Shown: positions 27,541-35,437 of the stretch, piece after piece
Position numbering within the stretch: position 1 is the stretch's first letter
Layout: every line of letters starts with the position of its first letter
Source of the DNA: JACVRW01 sp963850205
Lineage (GTDB): Bacteria; Actinomycetota; Thermoleophilia; Solirubrobacterales; Thermoleophilaceae
DNA: 64,000 nt
Reading direction: 5' to 3'
NCBI GenBank assembly: GCA_963850205.1
Contig: CAWKKJ010000008.1
Span: forward strand, 62,001 to 126,000
Translations under genes and position numbers: made by a program
Notes under the pieces: model-generated
What the model saw: the letters and a program-made list of their open reading frames with translations, nothing else
Databases searched by the model: none
What the model was told of the DNA's origin: nothing

Positions 27541-28415
27541 GCGGTTCGCGTGAGCACGTAGTCGGCGATCTGGCCGAGGCGGGCGGCATCGCCGTTTGTC
27601 TCCGCGAGCGCCTCCCGCGCCTTGTGGTGGGATTCCCGGGCCAGTTCCCGGGCCCGCTCCAGGCCGAACACGCTCACGTAAGTTGCCTTTCCATGCCGCT
27701 CGTCGGAGCCGCGCGGCTTGCCCAGCTCAGCCTCGTCTCCCGTCACGTCGAGAATGTCGTCGACGATCTGGAAGACCACACCGAGCTCCGCCGCGAAGCG
27801 CCGGTAGGGGATTGTGGCAGGTCCGCTCACGCCTTCGAGCGAGACGACCGCGCCCACCGAGGCCGCGATCAGCGCGCCGGTCTTGAGCTCGTGCAAACGG
27901 CGCAGGTCGATGTTCGGGTCGGCCGCCACGTCCAGGAACTGCCCGCCCACCATCCCCCGCACGCCCGCCGCGTCGACGACCTCGCAGACCGCGGCCAGCA
28001 CGTGCTCCGGCCTCCCCGGCTGGTCGGTGAGTACCAGCCGCAGCGCCTCGGCGAACAGCCCGTCCCCGGCCAGGATCGCCACGTCCTCCCCGTAGGCGAC
28101 GTGGCAGGTGGGCTGCCCTCGCCGCAGGTCGTCGTCGTCCATGGCGGGGAGATCGTCGTGGATCAGCGAGTAGGTGTGGATCATCTCGATGGCCGCGGCG
28201 AGGGGAAGGACCTCGTCGCCGGGGCGCCCGAGCGCCTCCGCGGTCGCCAGCGCCAGCACCGGCCGGATGCGCTTGCCTCCCGCCAGCAGCGAGTAGCGCA
28301 TGGCCTCCTCCAGGCGGGCGGTCCCCGGCTCGACGCCGAACCGCAGCTCCACGAGATAGGCGTCGACCTGTCGCTGCAGCTCGATCGGGTAGGCGGCCGG
28401 CCGCACCGTGCTCAT
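27537..28415 (-). CDS. ispA: polyprenyl diphosphate synthase (IspA type)
   Basis: A 292-aa trans-isoprenyl diphosphate synthase that extends DMAPP/GPP with IPP. Both Asp-rich motifs are visible: first LIHDDLPAMDDDDLRRG and second FQIVDDILDVTGD. The GGKRIRPVL segment near the N terminus binds the substrate diphosphate. Two small residues before the first motif are not enough to fix chain length, so FPP or GGPP synthase are both possible. It lies in the xseB-ispA-dxs order common in bacteria and overlaps dxs by 4 bp. Confidence 0.92.
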   Translation of the reverse strand: MSTVRPAAYPIELQRQVDAYLVELRFGVEPGTARLEEAMRYSLLAGGKRIRPVLALATAEALGRPGDEVLPLAAAIEMIHTYSLIHDDLPAMDDDDLRRGQPTCHVAYGEDVAILAGDGLFAEALRLVLTDQPGRPEHVLAAVCEVVDAAGVRGMVGGQFLDVAADPNIDLRRLHELKTGALIAASVGAVVSLEGVSGPATIPYRRFAAELGVVFQIVDDILDVTGDEAELGKPRGSDERHGKATYVSVFGLERARELARESHHKAREALAETNGDAARLGQIADYVLTRTA

Positions 28416-28422
28416 CGGCCGC

Positions 28423-28623
28423 TCACAGCAGCCGCTCCTGGCCCTCCACCTCGCCTGCGCGCCGGGCCTGGGCGTCCACCTCAGCTCCCAGCGCCGCTGC
28501 GAGCTCGGCGCACTGCTCGACCAGACGGGCCGCCTCGGCGGGATCGACCTCCTCTGTACGCAACCGGGCTGCCACCTCGTCCAGCCGCGCGGCGAGCTCG
28601 TCGAGCGAGGGCGAGTCGCTCAC
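28423..28623 (-). CDS. xseB: exodeoxyribonuclease VII small subunit-like protein
   Basis: A 66-aa, almost fully helical protein: SLDELAARLDEVAARLRTEE, then VDPAEAARLVEQCAELAAAL. Length, two-helix pattern and position between nusB and the polyprenyl synthase fit XseB, which binds XseA to degrade single-stranded DNA. The sequence match is weak because the family is short, and no xseA is in the window. It overlaps the nusB stop by 4 bp. Confidence 0.65.
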   Translation of the reverse strand: MSDSPSLDELAARLDEVAARLRTEEVDPAEAARLVEQCAELAAALGAEVDAQARRAGEVEGQERLL

Positions 28624-29006
28624 CGGGCCCGGGCCTCCTCGTCGCGCTGGACGGCGCCGAGGATCCCGTTCACGAACCCGGGGGCGTCTGCGCCGCAGAG
28701 CTCCTTGGCGGTCTCGACCGCCTCGTCAATGGCCACCTCGGCGGGCACGTCGGAACGGCTGCGGAGCTCGTGCAGGGCCACCCGGAGGATGCTGCGCTCC
28801 AGGGGCGCGATCCGGTCCACCGACCAGCCGGTCGCGTGACGCCCGATCAGCTCGTCCAAGTCCTCTCGCTCGGCCAGAGTGCCGTCCACCAGCTCCTGCG
28901 TAAACGCGGTCGCGTTCCGCTCCAGGAGCGCCTCGGCGGGGCGCCCGGTCACCTCGGCCTGATAGAGGGCCACGACGGCGGCCCGGCGCTGATCGGAGCG
29001 GCGCAC
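28620..29006 (-). CDS. nusB: transcription antitermination factor NusB
   Basis: A 128-aa NusB protein, which with NusE binds boxA RNA and promotes rRNA antitermination. Family features are RRAAVVALYQAEVTGRP at the N terminus, DLDELIGRHATGWSVDRIAP and ERSILRVALHELRSRSDVPA, then VAIDEAVETAKELC and APGFVNGILGAV at the end. It starts 5 bp after efp on the same strand, the standard efp-nusB pair. Confidence 0.93.
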   Translation of the reverse strand: MRRSDQRRAAVVALYQAEVTGRPAEALLERNATAFTQELVDGTLAEREDLDELIGRHATGWSVDRIAPLERSILRVALHELRSRSDVPAEVAIDEAVETAKELCGADAPGFVNGILGAVQRDEEARAR

Positions 29007-29011
29007 CTGCG

Positions 29012-29572
29012 CTACGCCCGCGACACGTAGGCGCCGGAGCGCGTGTCCACCCGGACCCGGTCGCCCACGTTCACGAACAGGGGCACCCGCACCACCACCC
29101 CCGACTCGAGGGTCGCCGGCTTGTCGCCGCCGCCCGAGGCGGTGTCGCCGCGCAGCCCCGGATCGGTCTCGGCCACGGTCAGCTCAACCGCGCTGGGGAC
29201 CTGGAGGTCGGTCGGCGCGTCGTCGACGTAGAGGATCTCCACCTCCTCGTTGGGCACCACCCACCGCAGCGTCTCGCTCACCTGGTCCTCGGGGATCGCC
29301 ATCTGCTCGTAGGTCTGGACGTCCATGAAGTGCGCGTCGGTGCCGTCGGCGTACAGGAACTGCATCTTCCGGGCCTCGGTACGCACCGGCCGGAACTTCT
29401 CGCCCGCCCGGAAGGTCCGGTCGATCACGGCGCCGTCCTCGACCCGCTTGAGCTTGGTGCGTACGAACGCGCCGCCCTTGCCGGGCTTGACGTGCTGGAA
29501 CTCGACGAGCTTGAAGATCGTGCCGTCGACCTCGACGTGCATGCCGTTCTTGAACTGGTTGGTGCTGACCAC
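29012..29572 (-). CDS. efp: translation elongation factor P
   Basis: EF-P, 186 aa, relieves ribosome stalling at polyproline sequences. It begins MVSTNQFKNGMHVEVDG (GTG 29572) and has the KOW-like domain with the modified-residue loop VKPGKGGAFVRTKLK, then two OB domains, ending VRVDTRSGAYVSRA. Lys in the loop PGKGG is the usual site of modification. The frame stays open far upstream, but only GTG 29572 gives the conserved N terminus. The Pro-rich proteins in this window would need EF-P for translation. Confidence 0.95.
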   Translation of the reverse strand: MVSTNQFKNGMHVEVDGTIFKLVEFQHVKPGKGGAFVRTKLKRVEDGAVIDRTFRAGEKFRPVRTEARKMQFLYADGTDAHFMDVQTYEQMAIPEDQVSETLRWVVPNEEVEILYVDDAPTDLQVPSAVELTVAETDPGLRGDTASGGGDKPATLESGVVVRVPLFVNVGDRVRVDTRSGAYVSRA

Positions 29573-29630
29573 GCACGAGAGGGTATTCGTCGCGTCCTTC
29601 TGGCGATGGGTCGGCTGGGAGACTGTCGGC

Positions 29631-30065
29631 GTGTCAGCCCATCGCCAGCACGCCCAGTTGGACGCTCCGCTGGAGGTGGTCTGGGGCCTCGTCGGCACAC
29701 CGAGCCGCCACCCGGAATGGTGGCCCCGGGTGATCGAGGTGCGCGGGGAGCGGTTCGAGGAGGGCGACGAGTACGCCCAGGTGACGAAGGACCCCATCGG
29801 GAGATCGGAGACGACGAACTTCCTGCTCGAGCGACGCGACAACCTGCGCGAGATCCGGATGCGTTGCCAGCTGACGGGCATGTACGCCGCGTGGCTCCTC
29901 ACGCCGGCCCAGGGCGGAACGTTCGTCGAGGTGGAGATCGGGATCGAGCCCCGGCGCATGGGCGACCGGATCTTCGACCGGGCCATGGGCAGGATCTACT
30001 TCCGGCGCTGGACGAGCGAGTCGCTCGATGGCCTGCGCCGAGCGGCGCTTCGCCCCCGCTTGTAG
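29631..30065 (+). CDS. SRPBCC (START-like) domain protein
   Basis: A 144-aa protein with the polyketide cyclase/dehydrase fold pattern: QLDAPLEVVWGLVGTPSRHP, then EWWPRVIEVRG and a C-terminal helix RWTSESLDGLRRAAL. The hydrophobic cavity of this family binds small lipophilic ligands; the ligand here cannot be deduced. GTG 29631 follows GGGAG by nine bases. It is divergent from efp with 58 bp between. Confidence 0.8.
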   Translation: MSAHRQHAQLDAPLEVVWGLVGTPSRHPEWWPRVIEVRGERFEEGDEYAQVTKDPIGRSETTNFLLERRDNLREIRMRCQLTGMYAAWLLTPAQGGTFVEVEIGIEPRRMGDRIFDRAMGRIYFRRWTSESLDGLRRAALRPRL

Positions 30066-30082
30066 CCGGTGGAGCAGGGCCA

Positions 30083-30472
30083 CTAGGACCGGGCCGAGCG
30101 CGCCTCGATCCAGCCTGCCGTGGCGTCGAGCAGCCGTTGCGCGTCGTCCAGTGCCGTGCGAGCCACCTCGGGCGGCGCGCCGGCCAGCGCGTAGTCGACG
30201 TCGTTGCGGTCCTCGAACAGCCGCCGCAGAATGCGTCCGGTCTCGTAGTCCACGTCGTCCTCGCCCACCACCCGGCGGGCGAAGGCGGAGAGGACTCCGG
30301 TCCTGGTGGCCGGCGCCTCCCCGACGGCGGTCAGGGCGGCCCCGGCGGCGTGGAACCCCGCGAGATAGGCCCGTGACACGGCCTGGGAGGGAAAGCCCGC
30401 CTCCAGCAGCGTCCGGCCCGCGCGCAGCTCCTCATGCGCGCGGGCGAGCGAGAGATCGCCGGCCTCGCTCAT
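30083..30472 (-). CDS. HEPN domain protein
   Basis: A 129-aa helical protein of the HEPN/UPF0332 type (AHEELRAGRTLLEAGFPSQA, SRAYLAGFHAAGAALTAVG, RRLFEDRNDVDYALAG). The catalytic R-x4-6-H motif of RNase HEPNs is incomplete: RNDVDY has no His at the expected position, so ribonuclease activity is doubtful. It starts at ATG 30472, overlapping the stop of the UPF0158-nucleotidyltransferase gene (ATGA); HEPN and minimal nucleotidyltransferase genes usually pair as toxin-antitoxin modules. Confidence 0.75.
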   Translation of the reverse strand: MSEAGDLSLARAHEELRAGRTLLEAGFPSQAVSRAYLAGFHAAGAALTAVGEAPATRTGVLSAFARRVVGEDDVDYETGRILRRLFEDRNDVDYALAGAPPEVARTALDDAQRLLDATAGWIEARSARS

Positions 30473-31266
30473 TCGACTCGCATCCCCTCGCGACGGACCC
30501 GGGTCAGCAGCGGCGTGGCGGCCAGGGCGAGCTCGTCCTCGCCGACCGGGATCTCGGTGATGACGGTGTCGTTCCGCACCGAGTGCCTCCACATCACGCG
30601 GTCCATCAGGCGCTTCTCCTCCCAGCGGTCGGCGACCTCATCGAGCACCACCACCAGCTCGAGCGCGGCCTCCGGATGCGCGTCCCCGCGCGCCCACGGG
30701 CCGAGCAGGATCACCTCGCGCAGCCGCTCCTTGTAGAGCCGCCGGAGGTCGGCGAGCACCCGCTGGGCCACACCCTCGGCGTCGAGCAAGCCGGGCACGT
30801 CGGGCACCTCGGGCTCCGGCCGGCGGGCGATCGCCGCCGCGGCCCCGGCCGGCTCGACCAGACCACGGTCCAGCAGCCATTCGATCGCCCGGCGTTCGCC
30901 GCGGGCATCGTGGAACTCAAACCAGGCGCGGCGGAGCTCGTCGTGATCGAGCAGGGAGTCCTTGAAGCGGCGAAACGCCCCCTTCCCGGCGATGGCGCGC
31001 TCCAGCACCTCGCGCGTGCGGGGCTCGCGCACGTGGGCGACGAAATCCTGCATGTCGGCGTACCCCACCGCCGGCGGCAGCGGCTCCACGCCGATCAATC
31101 GCCCGGCCTGGTCCTCGTCGAGCGCGACCTCGCCGAAATCGTCGAGAAAATGGGGCTCCAGCCTCCCGGTGTCCGGGTCGAGCCACCAGCTGTGCTCGCG
31201 GGAGTGATCCTCCAGTGCGAGCGCGAGGTCGGCCAGGTCGACCTCCTCCGGATCGAGCATCGTCAT
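30469..31266 (-). CDS. UPF0158 domain fused to degenerate nucleotidyltransferase
   Basis: A 265-aa protein. The N-terminal half (HSWWLDPDTGRLEPHFLDDF, GVEPLPPAVGYADMQDFVAH) matches the UPF0158 family. The C-terminal half is a minimal nucleotidyltransferase: VILLGPWARGDAHPEAALEL, where active members have GS-x-ARG-x5-SDID. The catalytic Asp pair reads Ala-x-Glu here, so transfer activity is probably lost. It overlaps both the MBL hydrolase gene and the HEPN gene by 4 bp, forming a three-gene operon. A fused UPF0158-MNT partner for HEPN is an unusual layout. Confidence 0.72.
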   Translation of the reverse strand: MTMLDPEEVDLADLALALEDHSREHSWWLDPDTGRLEPHFLDDFGEVALDEDQAGRLIGVEPLPPAVGYADMQDFVAHVREPRTREVLERAIAGKGAFRRFKDSLLDHDELRRAWFEFHDARGERRAIEWLLDRGLVEPAGAAAAIARRPEPEVPDVPGLLDAEGVAQRVLADLRRLYKERLREVILLGPWARGDAHPEAALELVVVLDEVADRWEEKRLMDRVMWRHSVRNDTVITEIPVGEDELALAATPLLTRVRREGMRVE

Positions 31267-31979
31267 CCCGCCGGGGTCTCCACCCGGTCGGGAAGGCGCC
31301 CCTCCTGGGCGAGCTTCTCGAGGTGCGCCGCGAGCGTGAGCGCCGCCGCCGGCCGCAGCTCGGCGGAGACCTCCGGCCAGGCGGCATCGAGCAGCTCGTC
31401 GCGCCGGCGCAGCCCGGCGTCGAGCGCGTCCACGAGGCGGCGCTCACGGTCGAGCCGGTGCTCGAGGTACTCGTCGAGCTTGGCCGCAGGATCGTGGACG
31501 TAGGGGCCGTGCCCCGGGCACAGAACCTCGAGATCGAGCGACCGCAGGCGCCGCAGCGAATCGAGGTACGCGGACAGCGAGCCCTCACCGGGCGCGATGA
31601 AGACGCTGCCGGTGCCGAGGACCGTGTCGCCGGTGAAGCAGATGCCGCCGTAGAGCAGGCACACGCTGTCGTCCGAGTGGCCCGGGGTCGCGAGGGCCCG
31701 AAAAGGGCCGACGGCGTCGCCCTCTCGCGGCAGCACGGTCTCGGCTTCGAGCGCGCCGGCGCCCTCGGCGTGGTCGGCGTGAGCGTGGGTGAGGACGACG
31801 CCCTCGATCCCCTCCGGCGCGGCGGCCCGGATGGCGTCGAGGTGCTCGGGTGCCGCCGGCCCGGGGTCGACCACCCATCGTTCCACCACGTAGCTGTTGG
31901 TCCCGTCGAGCGTGAGCGGAGACGGGTTGTCGGCGCGCACGCGCACCACGCCGGGCGGATGTTTGTCGTTGGTTTGCAC
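31263..31979 (-). CDS. MBL-fold metallo-hydrolase (LACTB2/GloB-like)
   Basis: A 238-aa metallo-beta-lactamase-fold enzyme. The HxHxDH zinc motif is in VVLTHAHADHAEG; further ligands are His in ATPGHSDDS, Asp in CFTGDTVLG and His in LCPGHGPYV. A C-terminal winged-helix-like region (LTLAAHLEKLAQEGRLPDRV) is characteristic of LACTB2-type proteins, which cut RNA or thioesters. Substrate unknown. First gene of the operon with the UPF0158 fusion and HEPN gene. Confidence 0.88.
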   Translation of the reverse strand: MQTNDKHPPGVVRVRADNPSPLTLDGTNSYVVERWVVDPGPAAPEHLDAIRAAAPEGIEGVVLTHAHADHAEGAGALEAETVLPREGDAVGPFRALATPGHSDDSVCLLYGGICFTGDTVLGTGSVFIAPGEGSLSAYLDSLRRLRSLDLEVLCPGHGPYVHDPAAKLDEYLEHRLDRERRLVDALDAGLRRRDELLDAAWPEVSAELRPAAALTLAAHLEKLAQEGRLPDRVETPAG

Positions 31980-32015
31980 CGCTGGGGGTTGTAGCGCAGT
32001 AAGCTCGAAAGCGGG

Positions 32016-34868
32016 TTGGAGTCGTACGCGTCAGGGGGGATCTGGGGGGACGAACGGCGAGTGTTTCTCGCCGGTCTGGCCGTCATCGTCACCGTGGCGG
32101 CCCTCGACGCGGTGCTGGGGGCTCGCGTGGTGCTGATCGAGCTGCTGGTGGTGGGCCCTTTGATCGCGGCCACAGGCGCCAGCCCTCGCCACACGGCCAT
32201 CACCGCCGGCCTTGCCCTTGCGCTCTCGATACCTCTGGGCTGGGCCAGCGACGCCTTCGGCTCGGCCGAGCATGCGATCGGCGTGGTGGTGGTCGCGCTG
32301 GGAGGCCTTGTGTCGGTGCTGGTCGCGCATCTTCGCTCGGCGCGCGAGCGCGACGCGGCGCGGCTGCAGGCCCAATATGACGCCGCCCGCGTGCTCGCCG
32401 ATTCGGACTCGGTCGAGGAGGCGGCCCCGCGGCTGCTCCGGGCCATCGGGGACCCGCTCGGCTGGGAAGGCGGCCAACTGTGGCTGGGTGACGCCGCCGG
32501 TCGGCTGGAGCGGGTCGGTTCCTGGCGCGCCGAGGCGCACGACCCGGACACCGGACTCGCTGCCGAGGTCTGGAAGAGCGGGCGCCCTTCGTGGGTGACC
32601 GAGGACGCCTCTGCGCGCGGCCGGGAGCTGGCCTTCCCCGTCATGTCCGGGGACGGGTGCATGGCCGTGGTCGAGTTCGTGAGGCGCGATCAGGCCTCGC
32701 CGAACGGCGACCTGGCGCCCCTCACCGACGCGCTGGGGACCCAGATCGGCGAGTTCATCGTCGGCCTGAGGGCGCGCGAGGCCGTTCGGGTGAGCGAGGC
32801 CCGCAAGAGCGCCGTGCTGGATTCGGCTCTCGACGGGGTGATCACGATCGACCACGAGGGCCGGATTCTCGAATACAACGCCGGTGCCGAGCGGATCTTC
32901 GGCCACAGCGCCGAGGCGTCGATCGGGGCTGAGCTGGCGGAGCTCGTGGTTCCGCCGTCGCTTCGCGAACGGCACCGGGAGGCGCTGCGACGCTGCGTGG
33001 AGACCGGGGAGAGCACGATCCTCGGCCGCCGGATCGAGCTGTCGGGGATGCGCGCCGATGGAGCCGAGTTTCCCGTGGAGCTGGCGCTCAGCCGGGTCGA
33101 GGGCGCCGAACCGCCGGTGTTCACCGGGGTGGTCCGGGACATCACCCGGCGTCGCCAGGCCGAGGCCGAGCGGGAGGAGCTGCTCCGGCTCGAGCAGGTC
33201 GCCCGGCTCGACGCCACCCAGGCCCGCGATCAGCTCGAGGCGATCCTGCGCGGCGTGGCGGACGCCGTGACGGCCCAGGCCGCCGACGGCCGGCTGCTGT
33301 TCGCCAACGAAGCGGCGGTGGCCATGCTGGGCTACGAGTCGAGCGAGGCCCTGCTCAGCGCGCCGATCGGGGAGGTGGTGGAGCGCTTCGAGATGCTCGA
33401 CGAGGACGGAGAGCCGCTGCCGCTGGACAGCCTGCCCGGCCGGCGTGCCTTCGTCACCGGAGAAGCCAGTGAGGCGATCGTTCGCTTCAGAGTCCGGGCC
33501 ACCGGCGAGGAGCGCTGGTCGGCGATCAAGGCCACCCCCATCCGCGACCAGGACGGGCGGGCGGTGATGGCGATCAACGTGATCGAGGACATCAGCGCGC
33601 ACAAGCGCTCCGAGCTGACGCAGCGCTTCCTGGCGCAGAGCAGCGCCGTTCTCACGTCGTCGCTCGACCAGCCGGAGCTGCTGCAGCAGGTGGCATCCCT
33701 GACGGTGCCGGAGCTCGCCGACTGGTGTGCGGTCGACCTGCGGGCCGCCGACGGCGGGATCGAGCGCGCCGCGCTCGCCCACGTCGACCCGGCGAAGGTG
33801 GCCTGGGCCACCGAGATCCAGCGCCGCTATCCACCGGACCCCGACGGCCCGACCGGCGTGCCCAACGTCCTGCGCACAGGCGCCGCCGAGCTCTACCCCG
33901 AGATCCCCGACGAGCTCATCCGAGAGGCCGCGGTCGACGACGAGCACTACCGCCTGATCACCGAGATCGGGATGCGCTCGGCCATCATCGCTCCCCTGAT
34001 CGCACGCGATCGGACCATCGGCGCTCTGACGTTCGTCACCGGCCCCTCGGGGCGCCGCTTCGACGAGCGTGACCTCGAGCTGGCCTCCGAGATCGCACTG
34101 CGCTGTGCCGGAGCCATCGACAACGCCCGGCTCTACGCCGAGCGGGCCTACGTCGCCAGCACGCTGCAGCAGGGCCTGCTGCCGGCCGAGCTGCCCGAGA
34201 TCCCCGGGATCGAGGCCGCGGCCCGGTTTCGGCCGACCGGCGCGGGCACCGAGGTGGGAGGCGACTTCTACGACCTGTTCGCCACCGGCCCGAACGGCTG
34301 GACGGTGGTCATGGGGGACGTCTGCGGCAAGGGGCCCGACGCCGCGGCGGTCACCGCCCTCGCCCGCTACACGCTGCGGGCCGCCGCCATGCGAGAGCGC
34401 CTTCCCAGCCGCAGCCTGCGCGTGCTGAACGAAGCGCTCCTGCGGCAGCGCGACGACCGGCGCTTCTGCACCGTCGCCTACGCGTACCTCGAGCCGCTCG
34501 GCGACGGCGCCCGCGTGGGCTTGGCGAGCGGCGGCCATCCCCTGCCGCTGCTGGTCCACCCCGACGGCGACGTCGAGGCGGTCGGCGCTCCGGGAACTCT
34601 GCTGGGCATCGTGCCCGATCCCCGGCTCGAGGACCGGGCCGTGTCCCTGGCCCCCGGCGACGCCCTGGTCTTCTACACCGACGGCGTCATCGAATCGCGC
34701 GGCGCCGACGGCTCGCTCGACGAGCTCAAGCTGGCCGAGCTGCTCTCGTCCTGCGGCGGCCGGGGAGCCGACGCCATCGCGGCCGCCGTCGAGGAGGCCG
34801 CGCTGCGCTCGAACCCCGAGCAGCGGCGGGACGACATCGCGGTGCTGGTGCTGCGAGTTGCGGGCTGA
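32016..34868 (+). CDS. membrane PAS-GAF-SpoIIE phosphatase
   Basis: A 950-aa sensor phosphatase. Four N-terminal transmembrane helices (FLAGLAVIVTVAALDAVLGA; VVLIELLVVGPLIAATGA; TAITAGLALALSIPLGW; IGVVVVALGGLVSVLVAHL) precede a GAF-like domain (about 115-250), two PAS domains (about 265-385 and 405-520), a second GAF (about 540-715) and a C-terminal SpoIIE PP2C domain. Metal motifs GGDFYDLF, VMGDVCGKGPD, VFYTDGVIESRG and RRDDIAVLVL are intact. It probably dephosphorylates an anti-anti-sigma factor in response to a membrane signal. TTG 32016 has no clear ribosome-binding site; GTG 32061 (VFLAGLA) is an alternative. The RsbW-like kinase gene follows in the same direction. Confidence 0.92.
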   Translation: MESYASGGIWGDERRVFLAGLAVIVTVAALDAVLGARVVLIELLVVGPLIAATGASPRHTAITAGLALALSIPLGWASDAFGSAEHAIGVVVVALGGLVSVLVAHLRSARERDAARLQAQYDAARVLADSDSVEEAAPRLLRAIGDPLGWEGGQLWLGDAAGRLERVGSWRAEAHDPDTGLAAEVWKSGRPSWVTEDASARGRELAFPVMSGDGCMAVVEFVRRDQASPNGDLAPLTDALGTQIGEFIVGLRAREAVRVSEARKSAVLDSALDGVITIDHEGRILEYNAGAERIFGHSAEASIGAELAELVVPPSLRERHREALRRCVETGESTILGRRIELSGMRADGAEFPVELALSRVEGAEPPVFTGVVRDITRRRQAEAEREELLRLEQVARLDATQARDQLEAILRGVADAVTAQAADGRLLFANEAAVAMLGYESSEALLSAPIGEVVERFEMLDEDGEPLPLDSLPGRRAFVTGEASEAIVRFRVRATGEERWSAIKATPIRDQDGRAVMAINVIEDISAHKRSELTQRFLAQSSAVLTSSLDQPELLQQVASLTVPELADWCAVDLRAADGGIERAALAHVDPAKVAWATEIQRRYPPDPDGPTGVPNVLRTGAAELYPEIPDELIREAAVDDEHYRLITEIGMRSAIIAPLIARDRTIGALTFVTGPSGRRFDERDLELASEIALRCAGAIDNARLYAERAYVASTLQQGLLPAELPEIPGIEAAARFRPTGAGTEVGGDFYDLFATGPNGWTVVMGDVCGKGPDAAAVTALARYTLRAAAMRERLPSRSLRVLNEALLRQRDDRRFCTVAYAYLEPLGDGARVGLASGGHPLPLLVHPDGDVEAVGAPGTLLGIVPDPRLEDRAVSLAPGDALVFYTDGVIESRGADGSLDELKLAELLSSCGGRGADAIAAAVEEAALRSNPEQRRDDIAVLVLRVAG

Positions 34869-34896
34869 ACGGCCGGGCCTGCTGCGTATACGAATG

Positions 34897-34926
34897 TTGT
34901 GCAAGATCCCGTTTGGGGTATATACC
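34897..34926 (+). promoter_or_regulatory. possible SigB/SigF-type promoter and palindrome
   Basis: GTTG at 34897-34900 and GGGTAT at 34916-34921 are close to the GTTT...GGGTAT consensus of SigB/SigF-type sigma factors, with a spacer of about 15-16 bp. The -10 overlaps a perfect palindrome GGTATATACC (34917-34926). It lies 135-160 bp before the RsbW-like gene. Confidence 0.35.
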
Positions 34927-35059
34927 GACCCGGATCCCTGTCCTTGTGGTCAGCCGCACGACCGTAGGCTTCTCACGTTCACGCGCGCTGGGTGCACGCG
35001 ATACGGAGCCCCGACGCCATGCATCCGACCATCAAAGCGCACCCATCGCGGCGGAGAAC

Positions 35060-35425
35060 ATGAACCTCCGCCTGAAGGGCGGGCCGGACGCGGCCGCCAC
35101 GGCCCGCCGTGAGCTCTCCAGCCTGGACGGCCAACTGGATCCGCCCACCCTGGAGACCCTGCACCTACTCGTGACCGAACTGGTGTCGAACGCGGTGAAG
35201 CATGCCGCGGCCCCGTCGGTTTCGGTGACCGTGAGCCTCGCGAACGGCGGGGTGAGGGCCGAGGTCTCCGATCCGGGTCCCGGCTTCGACCCCGCCCAAA
35301 CGGGCGTTCCGCGGGACAACCACTCGGGCTGGGGGCTGTTCCTGGTCAAGGAGATGGCCGACCGCTGGGGCGTGGACGACGACGACGCGAGCAATCGCGT
35401 CTGGTTCGAGCTGCGCGCGGCGTAG
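35060..35425 (+). CDS. RsbW-like anti-sigma serine kinase (HATPase_c)
   Basis: A 121-aa GHKL ATPase domain. The N box is LVTELVSNAVKHAA, the G1 box SDPGPGFDP, and the G2-like region SGWGLFLVKEMADRWGV. Proteins of this size phosphorylate anti-anti-sigma factors and bind sigma factors of the SigB/SigF type. ATG 35060 has GGAG four bases upstream. The neighbouring SpoIIE phosphatase, the SigB-like promoter signal before it and the SigB-type sigma gene at 63 kb fit a partner-switching module, but no STAS (anti-anti-sigma) gene is in the window. Confidence 0.88.
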   Translation: MNLRLKGGPDAAATARRELSSLDGQLDPPTLETLHLLVTELVSNAVKHAAAPSVSVTVSLANGGVRAEVSDPGPGFDPAQTGVPRDNHSGWGLFLVKEMADRWGVDDDDASNRVWFELRAA

Positions 35426-35437
35426 CGTGCCTGCTGC

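Noticed and set aside
32031..34904. Very long open frame on the minus strand (about 950 codons)
   Set aside because: It is antisense to the PAS-GAF-SpoIIE phosphatase gene, whose domains are clear. In very GC-rich DNA such mirror frames are common; its translation has no recognisable domain.
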